Positions 1 to 7,487 of a stretch of DNA of 64,000 nt are shown in pieces. The position numbers and the translations under genes were made by a program. Numbering within the stretch: the first letter of the stretch is position 1; every line of letters begins with the position of its first letter. The stretch comes from Anaerozeibacter sp031551775 (GTDB lineage Bacteria > Bacillota > Clostridia > Christensenellales > Aristaeellaceae): the NCBI GenBank assembly GCA_031551775.1, contig JAVBND010000067.1, positions 1 to 64,000 of the forward strand. The letters are read 5' to 3'. The notes beneath the pieces were generated by a model. The model was not told the DNA's origin and made no database searches. It saw nothing but the letters and a program-made list of their open reading frames with translations.

Positions 1-3000
1 GCGCCAAGATCGTTGTTAGACACCAATTCTTTGGACTTGACATAGGCCGAAAGGGTATACTCTGTTCCGCGCAGGATGGTCAGGCGCTGTTTGACGTTCA
101 TATCGCCAGCACTCTGCCGACGCATCTTGATGCTGCCCAAATTCAGGCAGTCGTTTTCGGCGCTGTCGTCCGCGATCAGTTCATTGCCGGTTGCGTTGTT
201 TTTCTTATGATACGGATTGTCGTTCTTCACAGCCCAGGGGTTGTCTGCGAGGCTGGTGTTGCGAATGCCTTTGAGGTCGATATCGTTCAGCAGGTTGACG
301 GTGACCTTTTGCAGTTTCGACACGCTGGAGGGCGTATTCTCATGGCCGCTGTCGTAATTGGCGAACTGCGCAAAGCCCAGTTCATCGCGCACACAGGTTA
401 CGTTGCCCTTGTCGTTGAACTGATAGATGATTTTCCGATCCTTGGTCGTTGTTCGATCGTTGTTGGGCGTATCGCCCGCGACGACGGTCACGGTGGTGGC
501 CATGTTCTCAAACTTGAACAATTGCAGCGCACCCTTGGAAGAACCACGCACGGTTTCAAGCTGCTTACAGCGCGCCAGCGCGAAGTTGGCAAGCTCCTCG
601 TAGGTAGCGGGCGGCGTGGCCGTCGTGATGTCGCCATCGTTTTCAGGATCAGCATCGTCTTCAAATTCATCATAGGTATAGATATCGGTCTTTACGTCTT
701 CGTAGGCGGCTTTGACGCTCAACCCATCGTGATTCTTCGCGCTCTCAAGTAGGTTGGTGTTCGGCGCGTAAGCATAGGTGGTATGATGGGTTCCCGGTGC
801 GGGGGTACCCAATTCGCTGTAGTCGATGCCGGTCAATTGATTGCCAGTGTAGCTGAAACGCACCGTGCGGATGGGCGTCACGCCGTCTACGGCTTCGCCA
901 TCGGGCGTCTCGATGCGGTCGAGCAGGTTCCCGCTATAGAAGAATCGCGTCTCACGACCAGGGGTGTTTGTCCCGCGCGCGCCATCCTCAATGCTGATCA
1001 GCTTGCCTTCAAGGCGCAGCATCTCAGCGGCATAGGCATCGTCGCTAAGCGAATCAAGTGGCATCTCATAGGTGTAGGTCGCCTTGTTGATGTGCTCGTT
1101 CTTCGAGCCAACCAGGATACTATCCTCAACGCGCACCAGCCACCAGCCGCGCCACTGACCGCGATTCTTCTTCATGGGGCGTTGCTGGAAGATCATGCGC
1201 GTATGGCTGGGGTCTTCAATGATCACGCGGGTCGGGTTGTTGTTGTTAGCGGCGTGGCGCTTGAGCTTGAGGCCCATGCCTTCCAGGTCGAGCAGTTCGC
1301 CGTCCGCGGTCTTGTGGGTCAGGTCATTCTTGAACCAATGCTCGGTGCCATCGCCGTCTACCCACACCCAATACTTCTTGCCCTTGATCCGGGTGGAGTA
1401 CACATGCTGAAGGCCGGAATGCTTCCAGCCCGCACCGCAGCGGTACATCTCATCGTAAGTCGGCCAGGGCGATTCCTTTTCAAGATTGACGATCTTTTCA
1501 CGCGTATCCGGCGCCGATTCGCAGCTGTTGTAGTAGTGCGTGATCGAGACCGGCATGCGGTTGCCGCTCATGGCGGTATCGGGGTGGGTATGCACCACGT
1601 TACCGTTGAACAGATCGACGTTCAGCGTGCCCGCACGGCCGGCGCTCTGGGACTCATACTGCCACCAGGATTCGATGCCTGCGTGGGATATGAAGTTGAC
1701 GACCAGGAGCGGCTTCTTGCCCGAGTTCGTTGAGCCGAACGAGAAATACTTCTTGTTTTCGGTCAACATGAACGCCAGGCCGTAGCTCTGGGCTTCGTCG
1801 CTGCCGTTGGCCAGGTACCAGTTGCGGTACTGGTTGGTGATGTCAAAGGTCATGCTGCTGGAGCCGCCTACGCCGTAGTCGAGGACATTCGTCTGATCGA
1901 TGGTGTCTTTAAAGGTGCTCCACGTCGTGGTATCTTCCCACGGCTGGGTGATCGGGTACATGGCGACGAACTTGTTTTTCGATTTCGAGGAAGTACAGCT
2001 GAGCTTCAGCTTGGCTGAGGTGATGGTGTCGCTGGCCTTAATGCGCGCCAGGGTCTTGAATTTCATCACCGTAACATAGTTATGGCTGCTATTTTTTCCG
2101 ACACGCAATTGTTTGCTATTGGGTCCGCTTTTCGCACCCGGAGCGCCCTTGTCTACGTAGTACGCGGTGACATTGTTCGTATCGCGCGAACGCACGACCG
2201 GGTCGATGGTCACCGGGTACTGAGCGACAGCCAGGAAATCGGGGTCGATGTCGTACTGCATGCGGGTATAGCCGTCCGCCTGCGTAAGAACCACCTGGGC
2301 GATCACGGCGGAACCCACCGCGTCGTACACCACCGGCGCGTCAAAGCTGAAAAGGCTGGCGTCTGTGTCTTTGTCTTCAACCGACAGGCTTTGGTCATTG
2401 CCCACGCTATAGCGATAGCCGTCCGGCAACTTTATCGCGGCCATGTTGAGGGCATCGCGGTTTTCGCACACGATGTCTTCTTTGAGATGGTCGCCGGTCA
2501 GCGAGTAGCGCAGCATCACGCCCGGCAGGATGTTTTCGTAGCGCACCTCGCTGGCCTTGTCCGAAAGATCGGCGCGGCGCTCTTCGGGGGTTTCGAGGTT
2601 CAACAGTTCCTCCTGGGTCATGATGGAGGCATCTTTGCCCTGTTCTGTCGCCAGTTTCATCAGGTACTCTCGTTTGAATTGAGCGCCGGTTTTGACAATG
2701 GCTTCAACTGGGGAGACCGGGGTTTCGAAGCGCCAGCCGAACGAGCGCCCTTTGTGGGTGAGCGTGATCATGTCGCCGCCGTCCACGAACTTGGGCAGTT
2801 CGCACTTCATTGCGTTAGCCCGGTTGCGGAGCACCTTACGGCCATTGGAATCCGCTTCTTCGAGGTTGTTGTCGATCTCTTCCCAGGCGCCCGCCTCGCG
2901 GTAGTGCACCGGTTCAGGGAAGATGACGGCCTGATAGCGGTGTTCGCCCAGGTTGAATTGCTTGGTGTTTTCGCCGCGTAGCGAAGCGATTTCCTCGCCT

Positions 3001-3104
3001 TCGGCTTCCGCGAACGCATCCTCCTGCGAATGGGTTTCCATATCGCGGGCGATGGATTCGAGGTCATCCGTTTCACAAGGGGAATATTTTTCTTTTAGTT
3101 CCAT
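1..3104 (-). CDS. Rhs/WapA-like DNRLRE-domain protein, leaderless (3' part outside window)
   Basis: The reading frame is open from an ATG at 3104 to the left edge, giving 1034 visible residues with no stop. A ribosome site (AAAGGAA) lies just upstream. Residues 1-130 are acidic and hydrophilic and include a motif of the type NLGEHRYQAVIFPEPVHYRE, common in clostridial Rhs-type proteins. A DNRLRE-like beta domain lies near residues 330-480 (VMKFKTLARI, AKLKLSC, WEDTTTW). An Rhs N-terminal type segment follows (MSGNRMPVSITHYYNS, then GAGWKHSG and DGDGTEHWF), and then YD-like strands such as TRFFYSGNLLDRIETPDGE. No signal peptide or membrane segment is visible, unlike Bacillus WapA. The family usually ends in an Rhs core and a variable toxin, which would lie to the left. 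It is the last visible gene of a minus-strand cassette and starts 41 bases after the tail-fibre-like gene. Confidence 0.85.
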   Translation of the reverse strand, partial: MELKEKYSPCETDDLESIARDMETHSQEDAFAEAEGEEIASLRGENTKQFNLGEHRYQAVIFPEPVHYREAGAWEEIDNNLEEADSNGRKVLRNRANAMKCELPKFVDGGDMITLTHKGRSFGWRFETPVSPVEAIVKTGAQFKREYLMKLATEQGKDASIMTQEELLNLETPEERRADLSDKASEVRYENILPGVMLRYSLTGDHLKEDIVCENRDALNMAAIKLPDGYRYSVGNDQSLSVEDKDTDASLFSFDAPVVYDAVGSAVIAQVVLTQADGYTRMQYDIDPDFLAVAQYPVTIDPVVRSRDTNNVTAYYVDKGAPGAKSGPNSKQLRVGKNSSHNYVTVMKFKTLARIKASDTITSAKLKLSCTSSKSKNKFVAMYPITQPWEDTTTWSTFKDTIDQTNVLDYGVGGSSSMTFDITNQYRNWYLANGSDEAQSYGLAFMLTENKKYFSFGSTNSGKKPLLVVNFISHAGIESWWQYESQSAGRAGTLNVDLFNGNVVHTHPDTAMSGNRMPVSITHYYNSCESAPDTREKIVNLEKESPWPTYDEMYRCGAGWKHSGLQHVYSTRIKGKKYWVWVDGDGTEHWFKNDLTHKTADGELLDLEGMGLKLKRHAANNNNPTRVIIEDPSHTRMIFQQRPMKKNRGQWRGWWLVRVEDSILVGSKNEHINKATYTYEMPLDSLSDDAYAAEMLRLEGKLISIEDGARGTNTPGRETRFFYSGNLLDRIETPDGEAVDGVTPIRTVRFSYTGNQLTGIDYSELGTPAPGTHHTTYAYAPNTNLLESAKNHDGLSVKAAYEDVKTDIYTYDEFEDDADPENDGDITTATPPATYEELANFALARCKQLETVRGSSKGALQLFKFENMATTVTVVAGDTPNNDRTTTKDRKIIYQFNDKGNVTCVRDELGFAQFANYDSGHENTPSSVSKLQKVTVNLLNDIDLKGIRNTSLADNPWAVKNDNPYHKKNNATGNELIADDSAENDCLNLGSIKMRRQSAGDMNVKQRLTILRGTEYTLSAYVKSKELVSNNDLG

Positions 3105-3145
3105 TTGCTTAGTTCCTTTCATTTGGAGTCCTTGAGTTGTTCGGG

Positions 3146-4705
3146 TTAGTTGTAGAACACGACGTTTACCCATCCGCTAAAAGAGGATTGCATGGTAAAG
3201 TAGATCATTCCGCTCGTTTGGCTGCTGCAATATACGCGCGCAGCACAATAAGCCGTATAATAGCTGGGTTGAGGTGAAACGAAAACTTTACTGCTGCTTG
3301 TCATATTGCTTACCGAATACCCCCCTGTACCTGATACATAGACTTCGGCCGTATAAGGTGTTCCCATCGGACCCGGTGAGCCGTTTGAACCATTTGTGCC
3401 AGGCGTACCCGGCGATCCTGTAGCGCCTTGATTAACCTTGCACCACTGGAGCGTCAGCGTGGTGCTGATCGGTGAAGTAATGGGTACATTCAGGACACCT
3501 TGTACTTGGCCCGAGCTGCCCAGATTGGTGCCGGACGAAACGGTGATCGTGATCGGGATTTCATTCCCCGAGGCTGAGCCGACCACTACGCTCATACCAG
3601 ACGGCATGCCGTTAACACTGCCAACGGTAGGCGTCACCTTTGTCGTACCCGTATAGGCAATGACCTTGCACACAACGGAGGTTGATTGCGTAGTAGATCC
3701 ATTGGAACCGGCCAAGAAAACCACATTGTTGGGGTTGATGGTCACGACGCTCGAAGACGCTCCGGCTTTGCTGTCCACATACTGCTTGGTCGCGGCATGC
3801 AGGTTCTGCATTGGGTCGCCGGACAGGGTCAGCGCGCCGGTCATGGTGTCGCCAGCCTTGCTGACCTTGCCACTCAACGAAGTGTTCGCAGCATTGATTT
3901 GCGTCTGCAACTGCGCATCTTTACCGTCTACATAAGCCGTTGTCGCGCTTGTGTCTTTGAGATCGTTGATCTGGTACTGCAAAAGGAGATCCTGGTTGTC
4001 CACATAGCCCTTGGTAGACGCCTCATTTGTCTCTGTCGGAAAACCGGGCAGTACAAGCGAGCCGGTCATGGTGTCGCCAGACTTCTGTACGGCAAGTTCT
4101 TCAATGCGGCCATCCGCACGTTCGTCAGCGCGCTCGTCAAATTTTTCGACAAACCCTTCATTCTCAAACAATGCCTCAGCATCGATGTTCGCAGCCAGCA
4201 ACTGATCGATCAGCGCGGTTTCGGAGAAGATTTCTTCCATATCGAGCTCGCGTGAAGTGATGGTATTGTCAGCCAGCTTCGAGCCGGTGATCGTGCCATC
4301 TTCCAGGTTATCTTCGCCGATCAAAAACGGGTTTTCCTGAACGACGCCATCCTTGTCCACCGTCACGCTGACCAAGTTGTCGTCAGTGTCGCGCACGAGC
4401 AATTCACCAACCGTGGTATGCGGGATGTTGGTATCGACTGCTGTCAGGCGCGGCATGAACAACGGTTCTGTTGCTGATTCGTCGCTGATTTCTTCGGCAT
4501 CGGATGATTCGTCGAGCGTATCTCCTGCATCGTCATTATCTGAGTCCAGTGTCCTAAATACAGCCACGTCATTTTCGCCATCATTGTAGGTAATGCGTGA
4601 AAAGTCGATGCTGTCGCCCGCAAAGCGTTGCAGGTCAAGCTCCAACTTCATGCCTAGAACCGGGGCATTGCGCGCTTCCGGCTCATTGGTTCTGATTTCT
4701 TCCAT
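3146..4705 (-). CDS. Phage tail-fibre-like protein with collagen-type triplets
   Basis: This gene encodes 519 residues, and AAGGAGG lies 7 bases before the ATG. The N-terminus holds KLELDLQRFAG, a pattern seen at the start of many phage structural proteins, followed by a very acidic stretch. Two copies of the tail-fibre repeat SGDTMTGSL...STKGYVD or AGDTMTGAL...ATKQYVD lie near residues 210-315. A Gly-X-Y stretch (GATGSPGTPGTNGSNGSPG) near residues 425-450 precedes an aromatic beta-rich C-terminal domain that could be a receptor-binding tip. There is no signal peptide. The family assignment rests on these repeats; which particle or receptor it serves is unknown. It lies between an SSB-like gene and the Rhs-like gene and may be a fibre or a surface-exposed adhesin. 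Confidence 0.75.
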   Translation of the reverse strand: MEEIRTNEPEARNAPVLGMKLELDLQRFAGDSIDFSRITYNDGENDVAVFRTLDSDNDDAGDTLDESSDAEEISDESATEPLFMPRLTAVDTNIPHTTVGELLVRDTDDNLVSVTVDKDGVVQENPFLIGEDNLEDGTITGSKLADNTITSRELDMEEIFSETALIDQLLAANIDAEALFENEGFVEKFDERADERADGRIEELAVQKSGDTMTGSLVLPGFPTETNEASTKGYVDNQDLLLQYQINDLKDTSATTAYVDGKDAQLQTQINAANTSLSGKVSKAGDTMTGALTLSGDPMQNLHAATKQYVDSKAGASSSVVTINPNNVVFLAGSNGSTTQSTSVVCKVIAYTGTTKVTPTVGSVNGMPSGMSVVVGSASGNEIPITITVSSGTNLGSSGQVQGVLNVPITSPISTTLTLQWCKVNQGATGSPGTPGTNGSNGSPGPMGTPYTAEVYVSGTGGYSVSNMTSSSKVFVSPQPSYYTAYCAARVYCSSQTSGMIYFTMQSSFSGWVNVVFYN

Positions 4706-4755
4706 GGGGTTTCCTCCTTAATTCGGTTGTTTTGATCATACGCGGGTATAATAAA

Positions 4756-4778
4756 GCGGCTGGCAATATGCCGGCCGC
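4756..4778 (-). terminator. Hairpin between the SSB-like and tail-fibre-like genes
   Basis: A 10-bp stem (4756-4765 with 4769-4778, one G-U pair) with a 3-base loop is followed on the minus strand by TTTATTATA. It is a possible intrinsic terminator or attenuator inside the cassette, which would lower expression of the two large downstream genes relative to the small ones. Confidence 0.5.
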
Positions 4779-4801
4779 CCGCGCCATGGTTTCCTGGGGC
4801 T

Positions 4802-5161
4802 TCATCCTACTTCTTTTTGCTCATGCGCCGTATCTACCGTAGTCAATGATGGCGTGAATACCGGTTGCGCCAACATGATCTCGCTCGCGGTTACTTCGAC
4901 CGCCTGAACCTTTTTTTCTCCGAATACCATCGACCGTTGGGTCAAATAGCCTGTAACAGCTACTCGCATTCCTTTTTGTAGGTTTGCTTCACAAAAATCT
5001 GCACACTTGTGCCACGCACTGACCGAATACAATTCGCTCCTGATGCCGGTCTTCGCACGATGTTTTACAATGAGCTTGAACACCACATGCGCCGCGGCAT
5101 CATCTTTTCCAACCGAAATGGGCTGTTCAAGTACCGTGCCTGACAAAATTACATGGTTCAT
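4802..5161 (-). CDS. Single-stranded DNA-binding protein-like (OB fold)
   Basis: The 119-residue product reads like an SSB/PriB-type OB fold: MNHVILSGTVLEQPIS at the start, FKLIVKHRA, then SVSAWHKCADFCEANLQKGMRVAVTGYL and a final EVTASEIML strand. It lacks the long acidic tail of housekeeping SSB and ends in a short Glu/Lys-rich tail. Its position in a phage-like cassette suggests a phage-derived or accessory SSB, not the replication protein. GGAGGGG precedes the ATG. The fold call is fairly safe; a role in the cassette is inference. Confidence 0.75.
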   Translation of the reverse strand: MNHVILSGTVLEQPISVGKDDAAAHVVFKLIVKHRAKTGIRSELYSVSAWHKCADFCEANLQKGMRVAVTGYLTQRSMVFGEKKVQAVEVTASEIMLAQPVFTPSLTTVDTAHEQKEVG

Positions 5162-5202
5162 ATGGCCCCTCCATTCGTTTATCCAGGTACCGTTAGGCTG
5201 TT

Positions 5203-5565
5203 TTAGCAGTTCGTTTCATCGTCTCGATCGGTGTCGGGCTCTCCGTTTTGTATCGAAGCGGTATCGTCAAACACCTCGTAATCCGTCAGTCCATCGCCTA
5301 TGCGCCGAACGCCAATCCAATTAGAGTTCTTGCATATTTCCTCAACAGCGGGGTCGGGCGATTGCCACTCAAGGACATCGACCATGTCGCGGTTTCCCTG
5401 ATAACCAACCAATGCGGGATCATTGGCCCAATCTTCCTCGACGGTTTGATAGAGGAAACCACCTTCCATATGATAAGCGACGATAATTTCCATCGTATTT
5501 CGTTCAAAATAGATGCGACGTAGAAAAGGCACTTGCGAGACAGGGGGAGTATGGTTATTCTGCAT
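5203..5565 (-). CDS. Small acidic protein of unknown function
   Basis: This gene encodes 120 residues and was not recognised. AAGGAGG 5 bases before the ATG at 5565 decides the start over an internal Met at residue 25. The product has no signal peptide or membrane segment. Several Trp/Tyr residues and a strongly acidic C-terminus (EPDTDRDDETNC) suggest a small soluble binding protein. The DNA is visibly AT-richer than the housekeeping genes of the window, as in its two upstream neighbours, which fits acquired DNA. It is part of the minus-strand cassette, 41 bases upstream of the SSB-like gene. Confidence 0.65.
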   Translation of the reverse strand: MQNNHTPPVSQVPFLRRIYFERNTMEIIVAYHMEGGFLYQTVEEDWANDPALVGYQGNRDMVDVLEWQSPDPAVEEICKNSNWIGVRRIGDGLTDYEVFDDTASIQNGEPDTDRDDETNC

Positions 5566-5580
5566 AATGTTCCTCCTTTT

Positions 5581-5940
5581 TTAGTTGGTGACGTAGAGTA
5601 TAACGTAGTGGCAATAGCCGGGGTAAATTGGCGGATACACCCTTATTCCGTTGGATTCAAAAGTACATGGATTATTGCTTACCACTACTTTGCGACCTGT
5701 CTGTTCAAAGGGGGGATGGAGACGGTCTTGGGCAAACATGCGCATGACGCCATAGCTGCCGCCTGTCATATAGTAGCCTACAATGGCATACGGGGTACCT
5801 GGACACTCAATGAGGAAATTGGATCCAGTGTAGTATTTTGCACCGGAGGTACTTGTGGCTACAGAGTCTTTTGCGACTGGTGTTTGTTTTGTTTCAAAAC
5901 TCGGCGCGGGCAAGATGTTTTCCGCCATGTTTATAATCAT
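5581..5940 (-). CDS. Small cassette protein, paralogue of the next upstream gene
   Basis: This gene encodes 119 residues, with AAAGGAGG before the ATG. It begins MIINM, exactly like its upstream neighbour, and ends in a matching pattern (CTFESNGIRVYPP ... YVILYVTN against YTFGSNYIQFTPY ... FAYVYGKY). The two are therefore probably an old tandem duplication. No signal peptide or known domain was recognised. The beta-rich, aromatic C-terminus is loosely similar in style to the tip of the tail-fibre-like protein, but that link is only a suggestion. Confidence 0.65.
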   Translation of the reverse strand: MIINMAENILPAPSFETKQTPVAKDSVATSTSGAKYYTGSNFLIECPGTPYAIVGYYMTGGSYGVMRMFAQDRLHPPFEQTGRKVVVSNNPCTFESNGIRVYPPIYPGYCHYVILYVTN

Positions 5941-5958
5941 AATTGCAGCCTCCTTTCG

Positions 5959-6339
5959 CTAATATTTACCGTATACATAGGCGAATACTTTTCCCTTTGT
6001 TGCCACTTTATAGGGAGTAAACTGAATATAGTTCGAGCCAAATGTATATTCTGTTTCACCGTTGCCCTTATTGACAACCAAATCATTTGTACCCTGATTG
6101 GCGCCCCATCCGGTATACGATCCGTATGCACTACCTGCGTGATTTTTTATGGCGCCATTCATCATATAGTTGCCAGATGATCCGTTAACTGTATACCCGT
6201 AGCATACCCATGGCTCGAACGTCAAGTTGATTCTGAACGGTGTCTCCAGCAATACCGCTGAGCGCTCGTAGAGCGTGGTATCTGTCGAAGGCGTAATCGT
6301 TCCCGGCGTTTGGTAAGTTCCTACCATGTTGATAATCAT
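5959..6339 (-). CDS. Small cassette protein, paralogue of the next downstream gene
   Basis: This gene encodes 126 residues, taking the ATG at 6339. AAGGAGGG sits 6 bases upstream of it, while the longer in-frame start at 6369 has none. It shares the MIINM start and a C-terminal TF-x-SN-x-I pattern with the following gene. It is rich in Gly, Asn, Ser, Thr and Tyr (for example GSAYGSYTGWGANQGTND), which suggests an all-beta extracellular or particle-associated fold. There is no signal peptide. Function unknown. Confidence 0.65.
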   Translation of the reverse strand: MIINMVGTYQTPGTITPSTDTTLYERSAVLLETPFRINLTFEPWVCYGYTVNGSSGNYMMNGAIKNHAGSAYGSYTGWGANQGTNDLVVNKGNGETEYTFGSNYIQFTPYKVATKGKVFAYVYGKY

Positions 6340-6470
6340 GCTTTCCCTCCTTACTTTGCATTTTGACATGACTCATTGTTTGTTTTAATCTATTGGGTTC
6401 CGCTCACGCGGTTTTCCGCCTAAAAGGAGGCGTGCGCCGCTAGCAAGCGCGCGGAGCTCCTGAAATTGCC

Positions 6471-6860
6471 CTACCAATACGATGGCACTGCCCGATGCAG
6501 GTACCTCCATCCGACCAGAACATTCGCCACAAATTCACGCGCGCCGCGACATATGCGCTTCCATGCACGCACCGGCAGGCATACGAGTTCCCCACTCACG
6601 CGCCACACCTTGATCACATGCCAGATCCCGTCGCGCTTCTTTACGATGATCATCAGCTCGTCGTCATACCGTAGCGCCTGCCCGTCCTGGTCGAGTTCTC
6701 GCCCCGATTCCTCGGCATACGACAAGTATTGGCGCAGCTCGAACAGCATCTTTTCCTTCTCAACCGGCGCATTTTCCCCAATAGCGCGCCGGATCCCCAT
6801 CTCCGCGCCCTGGGTAAAGGCCACCCTGACCCATGTCCTGATTCCCTGATATGCGTTCAT
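6471..6860 (-). CDS. Protein of unknown function, first gene of the cassette
   Basis: This gene encodes 129 residues from the ATG at 6860, chosen because AGGAGG lies 7 bases upstream; an open frame continues to 7082 but without a ribosome site. It is basic and tryptophan-rich in its second half (ICRGAREFVANVLVGWRYLHRAV), with a central charged segment (ELMIIVKKRDGIWHVIKVWRV). No family was recognised. It is the first gene after the promoter at 7119-7147, with an untranslated leader of about 250 bases. Confidence 0.55.
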   Translation of the reverse strand: MNAYQGIRTWVRVAFTQGAEMGIRRAIGENAPVEKEKMLFELRQYLSYAEESGRELDQDGQALRYDDELMIIVKKRDGIWHVIKVWRVSGELVCLPVRAWKRICRGAREFVANVLVGWRYLHRAVPSYW

Positions 6861-7100
6861 CTCGCGCCTCCTGTCTCGCCCGTATCCGGCCGGTAAACTC
6901 TGTTTTTGCGCATAGCAATGCTTATGGTCGCTGTTCAGGGGAATGGCAATTCCCACCGAACGCATAGCGCGTTCCATGCTCACACGAAGTATACAAATAA
7001 ATTCATGCGTAAAAAACTGAGCTGTACATGGCGGACGAGCTGGGGAGATCCCGTCCAATGTGAGGCTACAGCCTGGCGACACGCCTCACCAAATCAAATA
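6861..7100. other. Leader region of the cassette
   Basis: This stretch of about 240 bases lies between the predicted transcription start near 7110 and the first cassette gene. It has no convincing reading frame with a ribosome site and no clear riboswitch. It is simply a long 5' leader as far as can be seen. Confidence 0.4.
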
Positions 7101-7144
7101 GAACGTCCGTTCGTTTGTAGTATAACAAACGAACGAACGTTTGT
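7101..7144. promoter_or_regulatory. Operator-like inverted repeats (LexA-box-like) over the cassette promoter
   Basis: GAACGTCCGTTC at 7101-7112 is an exact GAAC-N4-GTTC palindrome, the core of the Bacillus LexA/DinR box. GAACGAACGTTT at 7131-7142 is a one-mismatch copy. In addition an 11-bp perfect inverted repeat, CGTTCGTTTGT at 7108-7118 and ACAAACGAACG at 7125-7135, is centred on the -10 hexamer, and a third half-site CGTTTGT follows at 7138-7144. A TetR-family repressor could bind such repeats as well, so the identity of the regulator is open. Confidence 0.6.
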
Positions 7145-7147
7145 CAA
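7119..7147 (-). promoter_or_regulatory. Strong sigma-A promoter of the minus-strand cassette
   Basis: On the minus strand TTGACA (7147-7142) is followed after exactly 17 bases by TATACT (7124-7119). This is a near-consensus promoter reading toward the cassette genes at 6860 and below. Its spacer and start region are covered by the inverted repeats described separately, so it looks like a strong promoter that is normally repressed. Confidence 0.8.
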
Positions 7148-7266
7148 TCCCCCCGGATCAAATTAACCTGACGTTCTGTTTGCTTTGCCCTAAACACCAT
7201 TACCCGATAAATTCATTTGCCGATATGCGCCATAACCTCGCCTTATTCAGCATTGAAAGGATTGAG

Positions 7267-7336
7267 TTTACATAAATGCTCAAATTTATATAATGGTGTC
7301 AGGCCTTCTGCTTCAGCACTGCGCATAATGCTGAAG
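7267..7336 (+). promoter_or_regulatory. Promoter module of the enolase-superfamily gene
   Basis: TTTACA (7267-7272), a 16-base spacer and TATAAT (7289-7294) form a promoter. It is followed by AGGCCTT and an 8-bp hairpin (CTTCAGCA 7311-7318 with TGCTGAAG 7329-7336). The same order of elements, including the preceding TTGAG and the loop motif GCGCA(T/A)AATG, occurs before the TRAP operon at 12427-12504. Confidence 0.7.
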
Positions 7337-7487
7337 CCACCGTTTTTAAGCCCAAGAGGAAGGAGGATATTTGCAATCGCTGAACGTATGCCGCCAAAGA
7401 TACGGGGCGGCAAGCGCGAGTGAGCTGCGAGGCAGTCACGGTTTTCAACTATGCCGGCACGATTCTTAAGAAAGGCGGACGATCAGT

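Noticed and set aside
2807..3076. Short minus-strand reading frame rich in Arg/Ser/Thr at the start of the Rhs-like gene
   Set aside because: It is an out-of-frame shadow of the longer Rhs-like frame that runs off the window.
6861..7082. N-terminal extension of the first cassette gene to 7082
   Set aside because: There is no ribosome site at the longer start, while AGGAGG is correctly placed before 6860.
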